Source: Puffinus mauretanicus
Taxonomy: Eukaryota; Chordata; Aves; Procellariiformes; Procellariidae
DNA length: 64,000 nucleotides
Assembly: GCA_023333565.1 (NCBI GenBank)
Contig: JAJKFH010003256.1
Coordinates: 980,277-1,044,276, forward strand
Direction: 5' to 3'
Positions 13,701 to 25,700 of this stretch are shown here, in pieces. Both the position numbers and the translations under genes were made by a program. Every line of letters begins with the position of its first letter. Position 1 is the first letter of the stretch. Below the pieces are notes generated by a model. It did not search any database and was not told where the DNA came from. It saw only the letters and a program-made list of their open reading frames with translations.

Positions 13701-16700
13701 ACCATCTTCCAGCCTCTGCTCTCTCCTGCTCCCCAAGGAAAGAGTTTTCAAAATGCCATCAGCTCCCGTCACCCTCAGTAGTGCTGTGGCTGCTGGACAG
13801 CCAGCCCGGGCTCAGATTAACCCCTTTCTTCAAAGCTTTAGTGTGCAGTAAAATACTGCTATACTGCTAGCAAGAGTGGGGTAACTCAGAGCTCCAGGTC
13901 CACCTGGGTGATAGACTTGACTGAAGAAATGTTTTGTTCTCTCTTTTGGAAGAAGTAATGGTGATTTGGCTCTGCAGTAACGACTCTGCCAAGTATTTGA
14001 GACAGGCAGAGCAGTAAAAAGGATTCTTTGGGCACATGGGTAGAATCAAACCAAAGCAGAAATCTAGTCTGTAATAATAAAAGTAGAAGTTTTCAACCAC
14101 AGTTTAATTCTGTGTTCTGTACTCTGCATTCCCTAGGTTGATTCACTGATGTTCAGGGCTTTCTTCCCCTCTTGCGATTTTAGGAACACGGTGCTAGAGG
14201 GATTATTCTGGATCAGTCTTTCCACTTTACTGACACTGCGGCATCATACGATGTACTTCTTCCCATAAACTTGAGGAAAAGCTCTCCATTCCTTCTTGTG
14301 CCATTTTACAGACAGCTTCCTAGCTCGCTGTGGGCCAAATGCCCCCAGGTAGTGCCTCCCCCAAATGCAGTGTGTACTTTTCGTCTAGGTGTGCTGTTTT
14401 CTGGCAGACTGTTCCTTGGCCAGACAGTCCTGTTGCCAGAAGAGACATTTATTTCTGGCCCACGTTTTCAAGCTGGCAAGAGGCAGTTTTTGGTTAGTCA
14501 ACAAAGAGATCAGTTTGGATGGGAAGCTAAGCCTTGCTACTTTTTCCGTACAGCTAGTCATTAATCTTGGTGTTCTGGCAATTTTTAGTTTAGTTTAGTT
14601 TTAAGATAGGAAAAGGGAAGGAATCAAGATGGGGGGTTTGCATACCTTGAGGCTGATTATTCATATCCAAACTGCATGATTAAAGTCTTTGTCCTGCAGA
14701 GAGCATCACTGGAAAGATTATATTGAGGAATGATCAAAGGAGGAGGAAAACAAATCTTGGAGCGATGAAATGCTGCGGAATAGTTCTCTTTTCCAGCAGG
14801 AGAGGCTGGGTGCAGAAAACTGTTTGCCATGTCACAGGATCCGTTCTGAAGAGCTCCCCTTAAGTAACGCTTACAGCAGGAGGTTACTGCAGTGAGGATG
14901 AGGAAAGTGAGAGATGTAGGTGGACAGTGAGCCGCAGCAAATATGAGAGTGAGTGTTGGGACAGGTAGAGCCTCCTTCTCTATCACTAGGCAATATATTT
15001 AAATGCACAGTCATAATGAGAAGTAACAGGTCAACCAGCAGTATATATAAAGAGTAACTTGCAGAGTAGCAAAATACAGGGATCTGAGTGGTTTTTGGAA
15101 ATGGGAGCTTGATGTAGAGGTTTCCTGTCAGTTCATACATATACCCAACATTATGGAGGTGAGATGGAGGAGCCTGACGCAGTGGCCAGGGACAATACTG
15201 CATAGCTCAGTAGGCCAGAAAGCAGTTTGTGTGGTATTGCTGAGGCAATGGGGAAACCAGGACGGGGAGAGAGATGTCGGTGTGTGATAGCTGGGAGCAG
15301 AGCAACATGGTTGGGTTTTTTTGTTTTATGTTTCCCCCCTGACTTGCCATTATTTGCTCTGGCCTCATTCACGTTCTCCATGGAAAAGTTAAGGAGATGT
15401 GGCATGGGCTGGTCGTGGTGGGCTGCTTTCATGTCGGCTGTGACAGCCCTGGTCCAGGGGAAGTGCCTGCTCTGAGGGTACGTCCTTTTCCTAATGAGCT
15501 GCTTCTGGTTTCTGTTGAAACATTAAAAAGCTCGTGCTTTGCCATTTGCATCGCCGTCAGGGGTTGGAGTGTGCAGGAACCCCTTTGCATGGCCCCGTGC
15601 AAAGAGACCAGCTTGCAGACTGTCGGGTCTGTGCAAGAAACGCTGATTTGCTGTTCCTCTGAGGAACAGGCTGCCGTCCACGTTTGTCAAGTGGAGTCAG
15701 AGAGCGATCAGGATTTCAGATGTTCTCTTCTTCCGAGTAGCTCTCGCAGGACTTCCGTGTCGCTCACGGGGAGAGGAGAGACTTGTGGGGTACACGTTAC
15801 AAAGCAGGTGGGATTAGCGTGATGGGACCCAGACACCCGAGTCCCCAGGTACCGCGCAGTCTGCAGCATTTCAGCCGTATGTTGCATTGCCAGTCCGGAA
15901 CTTGCCTCTCCCTGCAGGGACGCGCAGGCACAGGAGCTGCCCCCGGGCCGCGGCGTGGGCAGCGCCGGTCCAGCCGTTGGTCAGTTTTGCTGCTGTGTTG
16001 GGTGGGGAGTGGACTGCACCTTCTTCTGGAGACCAAGGCTTAAAATCACTGCAGTGATTTTTACAGGGCATTAGAAAGAAACTCTGTCAAAGCCTGGCAA
16101 AACAAAAAGGAAAAATGAAAGCATTAGCATTCATTTTTGCATCCAGCGTGGTTCTACCCTTTGTGTACTCGGTGACCCGGCTGCAGGACCTCAGCCAGGT
16201 CCCTTCCTCAGGGCCATTGCATGATGCTTGCTGTTAAATTGAACTAAGAGTTATGCATATGCAAAGAAAATCAAAGTCGTCTGTAAAGGCAGGCAATTTA
16301 TTTTTGACATTCTTAGTAGAGAGGAATCATTTTGTAAACATAAATCTATACTGCAAGGTCCATTTAACTGGCTTTGAATCAGTCTGACTAATTACAGAGC
16401 TGTCTGCTTAGATTAACACCACGTCCCCCTTGCTCGGCTCTTTGTTTGCATCTCGTGGATATTTTTTGCATTTTAGTCCATTACGTGAAATCAAGCTGCT
16501 GTTCCTCCTGGCACCTCTGCTGCCTTCCATTATCCCACTGGCTCCGGTGCTCAGGTTTTTACAAGGAGCCACGTCAGATCTGTCACTCGATTGAACCAGG
16601 GCAATGAACACCACTAACACGGGTGGGGGGAGGATGGCAGAAGAAGGGACCAGTCCTTCGAGCACCAGCTCTGAGCCTGAGATGCCTTTGTAGAAATTCC

Positions 16701-19700
16701 CGCTGTTCTTTTCAAAGGCTGCCCGGTGAATGAGGAATTGCACTGGCACAGTTCTGTTTTAAATTTGTTTTTTCATGACCCTTAGATGCATAAAAAATGT
16801 CGTTGGGTTTTTTCTCGTGACTGCGTCATGAGTGAGGGGGTTATCAGAGACACTGGAAAAACTGATGGGTGCCCTCTCACTCTCCCTTTCCTTTTACTGC
16901 CTTTCAAGGGCTTTAAAAGAAATCAAGCCGTTCAGATTTCCCGTCGATCCTTATGTACCTTCTAGCACAGGACCAAACGTAGGAGGTGGAGCTCTCGGCA
17001 CACCCCGGATGACATTACCTGGCTAGCTGCTTCAGTGGCTGGGGCTGTTTCTTCTCCCACGGCTTGTAGCACTTTGTCTCTCTCCCTCTCTTGCTCTTTC
17101 TCCTTCCCCCTCCCCTTTTTCTTTCCCTGGTGATAGAAGCTTCCAGGATGAACATGGCAATTGCGAAAATAAAACCTAAATGGTCAGAAGCCTGGAGAAG
17201 ACAGACAAGCATTGTATCACCATCCTTTATGGTTCGGAGGCCTAACCCTCTTCTGAGTGGAGACTTACTTTATTGTGTATTGACATTTTCTTTATTTTAA
17301 ACGCAGACACAAGAGTTTCTGAAAAAGACAATGACTTTTCCCTATTATGACCAAAGCCAAAACCTGAGCTTGGACCTGCACCGTTCTAAGTCGTTTCTGC
17401 TCAACTCGTGCACGCCGTGCTCACGCGTTCCTTGATTTTGTGCAGTTTGGGCTCTGTCTTCAGCTGGCATAAACCAGATATGGCAGATCAGTGCCCTTTG
17501 ACTCTACTGTTTCTTGACAGTTACTGCTTTCTTGGATTATCAGCTTCATTTTTCCTGGGTGGATTTAACATTGTTGTATCTTTGTCAGGCCCTGTATTTT
17601 ACCTGTCTTGGGAAGGTTAGAATTGGCTACAGCAGTCTGTTGTATAGGTAGCCCCCAGCAAATGGGTAGCACTGTCCAAGTGGTGCTGTCGTAAATATTT
17701 GTGAGATTTCTGCGTGAGACTCCGTAAGTAGAGGCCACTTGCAAAATCCTTTGGATGTCAGCTGAGTAAGGGACCCTTTTCTTTGCTGGTCAAATGAGAG
17801 GATGGAGTTAGGTTACTGCCTTTGCCTTTTGCAGAACGCTTTCTCACATGCTGGGGAATTTTTCTGGCAGAAGAAAGACTCCCTTGGCTAGCGCAGACAA
17901 GCATATGAAGTGCAGCGTGCATACTCCTGAAGCTTATTACCGAGCGCTACATGCCTCCTTCAGCCAGAGTTCAAAACTGGACTGTCCAAGTCTATTTTCT
18001 GTTGGTTTGAGTATCAGGTTTAGCAGCTCTGCAAGGTGAGAAGCTGCTTGTTGACCAAGGAACCCTTTCTTCCTAACTTGACACTTTATATTTAGATGCC
18101 TCCAGAAACATGAAAGGAAATGCAGTAACAGCTTGATCTGTCATTTACCATTGATTGTGACTCATCTGAAATCCCTGTTTTAGTTCCTTTTTTTGTTAAT
18201 GCAACCACTTTAATATTGTCCAAATGGCTCAACTCCCAGATGATGGTGTTACAACTATTAGACGTTGTGAGGGTTAGAAGAAAGAATAACAAATTAAAGA
18301 TTCACCTAAAAGCAGCAAAATAAAATGTTCACAAAATTTTGTCAGTTGTTGCAAATGCTTATTAATTTGATTTGTACTTTGAATCTGTCAGTCCCTTCTG
18401 CTGAAATACCAAACAGCAGATATTCTCATTAAATAACAAATTGGCAATTGAGGAATTGATACAAATGTCAATAGGAAAGGCTGAGTTAGACTTACTGCTT
18501 CTCAAAGGTACAGGTCCTAAAGCTTCATTTTTAACATTTAGATGTTTAGTAAACTTGTAGAATATATAAAACCCTGAACGTTCAAGCTGAGTATTAATGC
18601 TTAAAACAGCAATAAAAATAACCATAAAAATATAAGCCATTAACTGTGGATTTATACCGTTTAGTATTTTAGCTCAGGAGCTCCAAAGACTTGATCTGGT
18701 CTTCCATTTGGCCTTTTCAGATTATTTGCTTCAGGAGCCTAGAAAACTAGCAGTTTGGCTGAAGCTTATTTAGGTAGCCTTTAATTTATTTTTCTTTCTC
18801 CCACTTTCATTTTACAAGCCCTTGCAGAGTTCACAAAGAAAGACAAAATGGAGACAAAATGCCCATGTAGGGTGTTTTTGAGCTCTTCTCTTGATGTTTC
18901 CTTAGCTGTCAGTGTGATGTTTGGAGTTCTAATGAATTTTCTCACATAAGATCAAAGAGTTTGAGTTGATGGATTGTCATATGCTGTGGGGCTTTGTTTT
19001 TTGGTTTGTTTTTTATTATTTTAGGTGTGAGTTTCAACAGTGTTTATACCCAAATTTGGAGAGTACTCCTTCACCTAGCTGCCGACCCCTATCCTGATGT
19101 CTCCGACTTGGCTATGAAAGTTCTCAACAGTATTGCCTACAAGGTATGTCCTTCTGTGTTCATGTGCACCTGTGAGCCTTCTGTATGTTAATTTTTTTCA
19201 TGCTTAGGCAAAGCGTAGGTAGACTGAACTGAATAGATCCATAGGGCTCTGGTAAGTGGCCCTAGTTCAGTCTGGATCTATTGCAGAAGGAGCTTTTAAT
19301 GGTTCAGAATGATAAGCACTCATATGAACTCTTGATCAGATAAATGGGGGAGGGCCTGGGATTGTTCTAGGGTATAAATTAGGGACAGAACTTAGACAGT
19401 AGGTCTTGTTTAGAAGTCTACTTATCTAGATCAGTCCCTGGGAGAAACCTTAAATATACTTCATTGAATTATCCGTTTGCAAACTGATTTAGATTATGCA
19501 AGTGGGACTGGCCTGCAGACTGAAGCCACAACGGCTCTCCAATCCAGGTGAACTAGTACATGTGAGTCAGCATGCAGACACCCCTGCCACTACTCACCTC
19601 TTCAACCCAGGCCTGATCCGCCTAAACCACCATCCTCATCACATTTCATCCTCCAAGGGTGACAAGATGTCCCTGGAGGCTGCCATCACTGCTGATTCGG

Positions 19701-22700
19701 AACTGCCAGCTTAGGGAGCTGTGGAAGCACCCTCACCTTCCACCTGAAACGAAGCACAGGCCACCCCAGAACATCTTCTCACCACTGCCTTCCCCCGTCC
19801 GCCCCAGCCGGTGGTCGGAAAGCTGTCTGAACGCAGCCCTCCCCACGTGCTTTCTAGTTGCTCTAGCATCCAGACCATGAGCCATTGCAATGCAAGGTGA
19901 CGTCTCTTACTGATGATTTCCAGTCAATAATCCTAGATCTTCAGACCTAGGCTCCTAAGCTAAGGTTGCAGTAAGAGATGCCAGCATTGTGCACTACCAT
20001 TTTAATGCCTTAGAGATTTCTTGCTTTTAAATCTGATTTTCTATTGAGAAAATAGTTACTTATTTGAACTCTCTTATTTGTTTTACACTCATGCCGGTGA
20101 GCGGTAAAGTCTGGGGTTTGGGGCAGAGAATTATTTTGACAGTGGGGCAACGAGGTCAGCCCTCCCTGATGATTCAGATGTACAACAAATTACTGTCAGG
20201 CTGGAGATGCCAAACTAAGGTCAATAAGAAAAGGAAAAGGTGAAAGATTTCCCTCTCTCTGCTCTAGATGGATGAAACTATTTCAGTTTTGTATTTTGGA
20301 GGGCTCTTTGCAAAATGAAGTGTTACTCCTACTATGGGATTAAAAAGGATGTAAAGAGGAACCAGATCTGCTTTCCTGTCTTAAGTATTTTTTCAGGACT
20401 TACTCCCTTGCTAGTGGAAAGAGATGTATAAATATTAATAGAGATGCTGCTGTGCCCTGCAGATGTCTTCACTAGCACTGCTATGGGTCTGCTTAGCCAG
20501 CAGGAATTTTGATGGTTATGTGTGATATCCGTAGTGAATGTTACAACTGGTTTGGTAAATTCTGTGTTGATTCTGACAAGTTTGGACCTAGATGTCTTGG
20601 TACTGAAAGGAGTCCAAAAGCTCAAGTGGATGGCTATCATGCATCTCATGCTCTGCTTCTCAGGCAGCAGCTCTGTCCCTGGCTTTCTAAGGCAACGGCT
20701 TTTCACACGGTGTTGCAAAATAATAAAAGAAGCATTCCCATTTACAAAGATTTTTATCTGGGGATGCTTCAGTGAACAAAACTTATTTGTTCTTCTTTGC
20801 CTTAGCCATAAGATCCATAAGGAAAGTATTTAAAAATCTGGTTTGGGCAGCTGCGTATATAGTGGGCTAACTGCTGTGAGCTTCGTGATACTGTGGGCTT
20901 TGCTTTTGCCAGTACCACCTGGCTTAGGTGGCTTCTAAAAAGGCTTTTTTTATTTAAAAAAAAAAAAAATCCTATTAACAGCCCACCAAAATGGAAGTTA
21001 AGGCTTCAGATCCTGGATTATGATCTGGCCTTTATTCATTTCATTATGGACAAAGCTCCAGCTGTGAGCAGTGCTGCCAGGATTTACAGCCTGAACTCCG
21101 TGTCTCTGCTGGTGTGAACTCAGACAGATTATAGGAGTTGTCTGGTGTGTAATGCAAATTCATAACAATTAAATTTTTGCTAACTGTATCCTGAGATCTT
21201 TGCTTGGTGCTAATGAAGCTTTGTTGGATGTAAAAGGGAGCAGCCTGGATGCTGCCCACGGGCCCTTTGGTCCTCCCGACTATGTGCAAACAATGCATTT
21301 TCCATTTTGTTGTTTGAGTTTTATCATTGAATAAAAACAAAAGTTGATTTTCTTGCTTAAACAAAAATACTGCTTCAGGTGAAGTAAAGCACTTGAATAT
21401 TCTAGGGCTTTAATCCCTTTGTTCTAATTAATACAAAATGCAAGGAACAAGAGGCTTCATTTTGAACTTGGGCAGCTGAAGGTTTCTCATATTAACAGCT
21501 GAACAAAGCACTGCGACCTGCACGACGTTGCCTGTTACTGTGGGGCTTCTTAGCTGAAAGACCTGAACAAATTAGCCGTGGGCTTATACTTCTGGATGGT
21601 ATCGGTGAACTGCATCTTCATTTTTGGTGAACTAAATATTTAGCTACAAAACGTTGCCAAGCTCTGTGCTTTACGTCTTATGATTTTTAAACATATTTTG
21701 TACCAGGCAGGTGTTAGTCGTGTAACTCGGTTGCCCTGATGGGTGATCAGACAACACATTGAGAGCAGTGTCGCTGGAGAGCTTAGAAGAAGTAAATATT
21801 GCTACGCTTTTTAATCCCCTGCAGTAAAACATGGGACCAGTACTGTGAGTTTTGTGATTGTGCAGAAGTCCAGGTTAAAGTCTGCATTTGTAAAATAGTT
21901 ACTTGTAAGGCACTGCGTGAATTTAAAGCAGAATTTTAGTTTTCAAATGGAACCAGTCCTATTCAGGTTTTTTAACAGAGCCATGAATATAGATCTTTAT
22001 GGACAGGAGAACTCCAGCGGTCTTTAAATAGGGTGATGTCTTTCTGAGCAGCCGGTGAGTAGGTTGCACAGGCGTGCATGCTTCCTGGATGTGAAATATG
22101 CCGTTTTATTTCACGGGCTGATTAGACATTGCTAGTTCTCACACAGATTGCGGCGGTGTTGTGATTTATATTTGTGATGCAGACTGGAATGGTACAACTC
22201 TCATTCCCAGCCTGATCTTTTAAAAAATCCCAAACGCACTTTTTGCCCGTACCAAAACAATCCAAAAGGCCCCAGTAAGGAATGTTGGCCTTTTAAGACT
22301 TTTTGGAATCACAATTAATTAAGGAAAGTTTCCTTCCTCCCAGGTTGCTTCATCCAGCTGTTTTAAATGGAAGGCTCGAGGCTGAATTATACCAGGAGTT
22401 ATTCCTCCACGACATCGTTCCTTGGTTCAGGCTTTTCTGTGCATGAGCAAGTAATTCTGAGAGTGTGCTCTTTTTCTTTAACCTAGAGTCAGTTTGCAAA
22501 ATTATGAATTACCATCTCCCCTCCTGAAAAGAGATGATTTGACTGGCAAAGGCGCAAATCCCCAGGAAACGGGGAGCTGCTGCCTCCAGCAAAATATGCT
22601 GTCACATCACTGAACTGCGGCCCTCGCACTGCTCGCTGCCTTCAGAAAAGAAATTGCTTTTTTATTTTTCCCAGGAAAAGGAAGGCTGTCTGCCACGCTC

Positions 22701-25700
22701 ATCTCTCTGTGTACCCCTTCAGCAAATTATCGTTAGCTGACCTTGTCCCTCTGCTGTGAAACAAGGAGACCTGACCCATTTCAGGTGGCAGAGACCTGAC
22801 TGCGAGAATCTTAAAACTGAGCCTTCTGTGACTAATTAAAATTAGTTATGAATAATAATATGTCACTAGTTGCTAAATTGTTTCTGCTTTCTTTCCGTTC
22901 TCATGGGGTGATCGCCTGTCCCAGCCCCGTGTAGTAACGTCTGCTCACCGGAGACCCCCCTGCGTTCCTGAGTGATGGAGAGATGAGTGACCTTTAGGGC
23001 CCCCCCACCCCCGTATGAAGAGGAGGGAAATAACGCGTGAAATGAGCTTGTCTTGCACGAGGCGGCGGGCTCGGGGGCAGCCAGGCTAACCGAGGTCGCG
23101 GCACTTGCCTTCCCAGCCGTAGCAACCCGGCGCTTGCAGTGGCGTAGGTGTGCTGTGCGGGGACGGTCACCACCGCTCCTGCCCTTCGGAGCCAGACGAA
23201 CGGGCAGGAGGGCTCGAACCCTGTCGAGGCGAGGGAGGTGGAAACCTCGCTGGGTCGCTTGAGGAAGGGAGAGGTGGAGGCTGTTTCAGAAGGCCTTTTG
23301 GCTCCTGCAAGGAGAGGGCAGCGTGTCTGCCACGCACAAGCACCTCGGATTTCTCTCTGCAGCAGACACGTGCGGGCTTTGAGTGCAAAGACGGATACCG
23401 TTGTTCACGACGGTTGTTGGTTCCGCCTTGTAAGGCGTTAACTTATAAAAGGCTCGTTAGCTGTCTGGCCTCCGAAAGACCATGCTCTTGCTTTTTGTGC
23501 ACTCTGTGTTTCAGTAGCTGCTGGTCTTCCCTTGCTCAGCTTGGTGTTAGCTGGATGCAAGCCCTGGCGTCGTCACCTGAGGCTCGGCTCCTCTGCTGCG
23601 AGACGTGGATTTTCTTAGTGTTTGAAGAGAGAAGTCAGCTTGCCTGTGGGATAGCCGTATTTGTCCCTCCGGGTTTTCTGTGCCAGTCTGGGGCTTCCTT
23701 TAAAAGTTTTTCAGTATGTGAGAAATTTCAAACATGTCGCAGAAGGCGGGGTAATGTGGAAGAGGAGGAAGGGAGTCCGTGAGCGATGGAGGACTCCTCC
23801 CGCTCTAAAGGGGAGGCTTGTTTGCAGGTGTGAGCAGCGCGCTCAGCCTGGAGGAGTGCGAGAGGGTGACGTAGCCTTTCCCCGCTTGCGTGTGAGGCCC
23901 TCCCCGGGAGAAGGGACCGTAACTTTGCAGGCTCTTTCAGAAAGAGGTCTCTTCTGGCTGGTGGCTGAGTGCCCGGGTGCCGTTTTGCGGGAGGACTGGC
24001 TGTGCTTTGTAGAGCTCGGAGCAGCCCAAGCGTGTAAACCCCTGCCGTCCCCGTGGGAGCGGACGTGGTGCTGCTGGGAAGGGCGTCCTCCCGCGGTCTC
24101 CAGAAAAGCTTGGCTCCCGTTAGGGGAGATGGAGCAGCAACAGGAGGCAGTTCCAGGCAGCTGCCGGGTTTACGAGGGGAGTTCTGACTTGAACATGAAA
24201 TCGGGGTCAGAACGGGCGCTCACGTTGTCGTCGCGGCGAGAAGAGCAGCCCTGTGTCGTGAGGTGGGAGGGGGAGCCCGGCTGCTGAGGGGGAGCCCCGG
24301 GCCGTCCGCCTGCCCGGCGGCAGCTTGTTTCGAGGTGCTGGTACGGGTCCTAGGCTGCAGCTGGTTTAGGGAAGAGGCTTATGTGTTAGTCAAAGGCATT
24401 TCCCTTTGAAGTAACAGAAGGGTGCTTTCTGGTGAGTGTTTTCTGACTAAAAAAGTGGTAAAATCATCTTATGCGTTGGGAACTGCGCAGGGGCTTTTTT
24501 TCATATACATTTTTAAACACCCACACGCACACTGATGGAGAGCTTAACTTCATTTAACCCCAGGTGTGCAATTGCTTTAGATAATAAACGGCTGCGGTTG
24601 GTGTCTTGCAGCCTTGTCTGTTCAGGACTCTGCTGTGTTTTTTCTCCAGGCAACAGTAAACGCTCGCCCCCAGCGCATCCTCGACACCTCCTCGCTGACT
24701 CAGTCGGCCCCTGCCAGCCCCACCAACAAGGGCATGCACATCCACCAAGTGGGGTAAGCTCCAGCCTTGCTCTCCAGCGCTTTCGCCATCGCGGGTTTAG
24801 GTGCCCCCCGCCAGCCAGGGCTCACGCAGCCGCCCCGGTGAACTGCAGCAGAGCGAACCTGCCACGGTTCCTGTTTCAGCACTGTACGGTGTTCAGAAAC
24901 AGAAGCTCTGGGAAAAGGTGGGGAGTTTCTTCCTGTGTTGCTTTTTAGGACAAAGAGTAACAAGCCACACTAATTATCTAGAGATGAATTGAAGGGAAGA
25001 GCTAACTTCCTGATTTTACTGATGCACTCTGGCCTGACCTGTGTGGTATCCAAATTTCCCATTGAGGTCTAATCTGTGTTTTCTGCGCTTTCAGCTGATA
25101 AAAGCCAGGGTTGTCTGATGATCAACAAGCGATGCCTAAACTGCAGTGAAATTGAGATAATGGTACGGGCAAAGCTAGGATTTGAAAACTGATTATTTCC
25201 CAAAACCTGCTCTCCAAGAGAAAACACCAGGCTTTAGATCTAGCAGTCCCATAATCAATGTGCACCAGAAAGATTCACAGTTGAAGCGAAGGGCCCAGAA
25301 CTGCACAGTGATTTTTTTTATGTTTTCTGATAGTATAATGTAACTGTGCAATTAGATAAATCTCAGTTTACATGTAAATTAAAATGCTTTCCTGTGGGCT
25401 GACAGGACTTCCAGTTTCCCCGTTGAAATGCAGCGGCTAGTTGGTGTGCCTTAGGTCAGACATAGTGACCTGTGGGCGTGTGACCGCTGGACCTGCAGCT
25501 CCCAAAATGTTGATTTTCTTATCCTCAGTCTGGAGTTGGTGCAGTCGAGGTTCACTCTTGCTTTGGGGCTTGTACGTCTTTGGGAGGGGATGGGGCGATT
25601 GTGTTCTTCTGTTTTTTGGTTTTTTGTAGAGGAAGCACAGCAGTGAAGTGTAAATCTTGTAAGAAAGAAACAAAGTAAAAGTAATGTAATTCATATTACA

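Larger units (their letters stand above)
11963..19024 (+). other. RPTOR intron (7.1 kb) with an internal duplication
   Basis: GT-AG intron, donor gtgagt and acceptor ttttag. It contains a diverged direct duplication (13109-13220 and 13873-13973) and a GC-rich patch near 15.85-16.0 kb. An exon-like stretch near 17.1-17.25 kb has no good donor, so I do not call it. No coding gene recognised on either strand. Confidence 0.85.
19144..24649 (+). other. RPTOR intron (5.5 kb) with inverted repeats and a CpG-rich block
   Basis: GT-AG intron, donor gtatgt and acceptor ttctccag. It holds two inverted repeats (19221-19273 and 19903-19978), an A13 run near 20957, a 16-bp AT-rich palindrome at 22831-22846 and a CpG-rich block from about 23.04 to 24.36 kb. 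Long frames over the CpG-rich block (up to about 210 codons) resemble no family I know. Confidence 0.85.

Noticed and set aside
17130..17290. Pyrimidine tract plus AG followed by an open frame
   Set aside because: No acceptable donor follows, and the peptide is not Raptor-like.
21979..22054. Exon-like segment with a strong gtgagt donor
   Set aside because: Its 76 nt are not a multiple of three and the required frame has a stop.
23150..24287. Two overlapping frames of about 210 codons in the CpG-rich intronic block
   Set aside because: GC-rich DNA has few stops; the translations show low-complexity Arg/Gly/Cys bias and no known domain.
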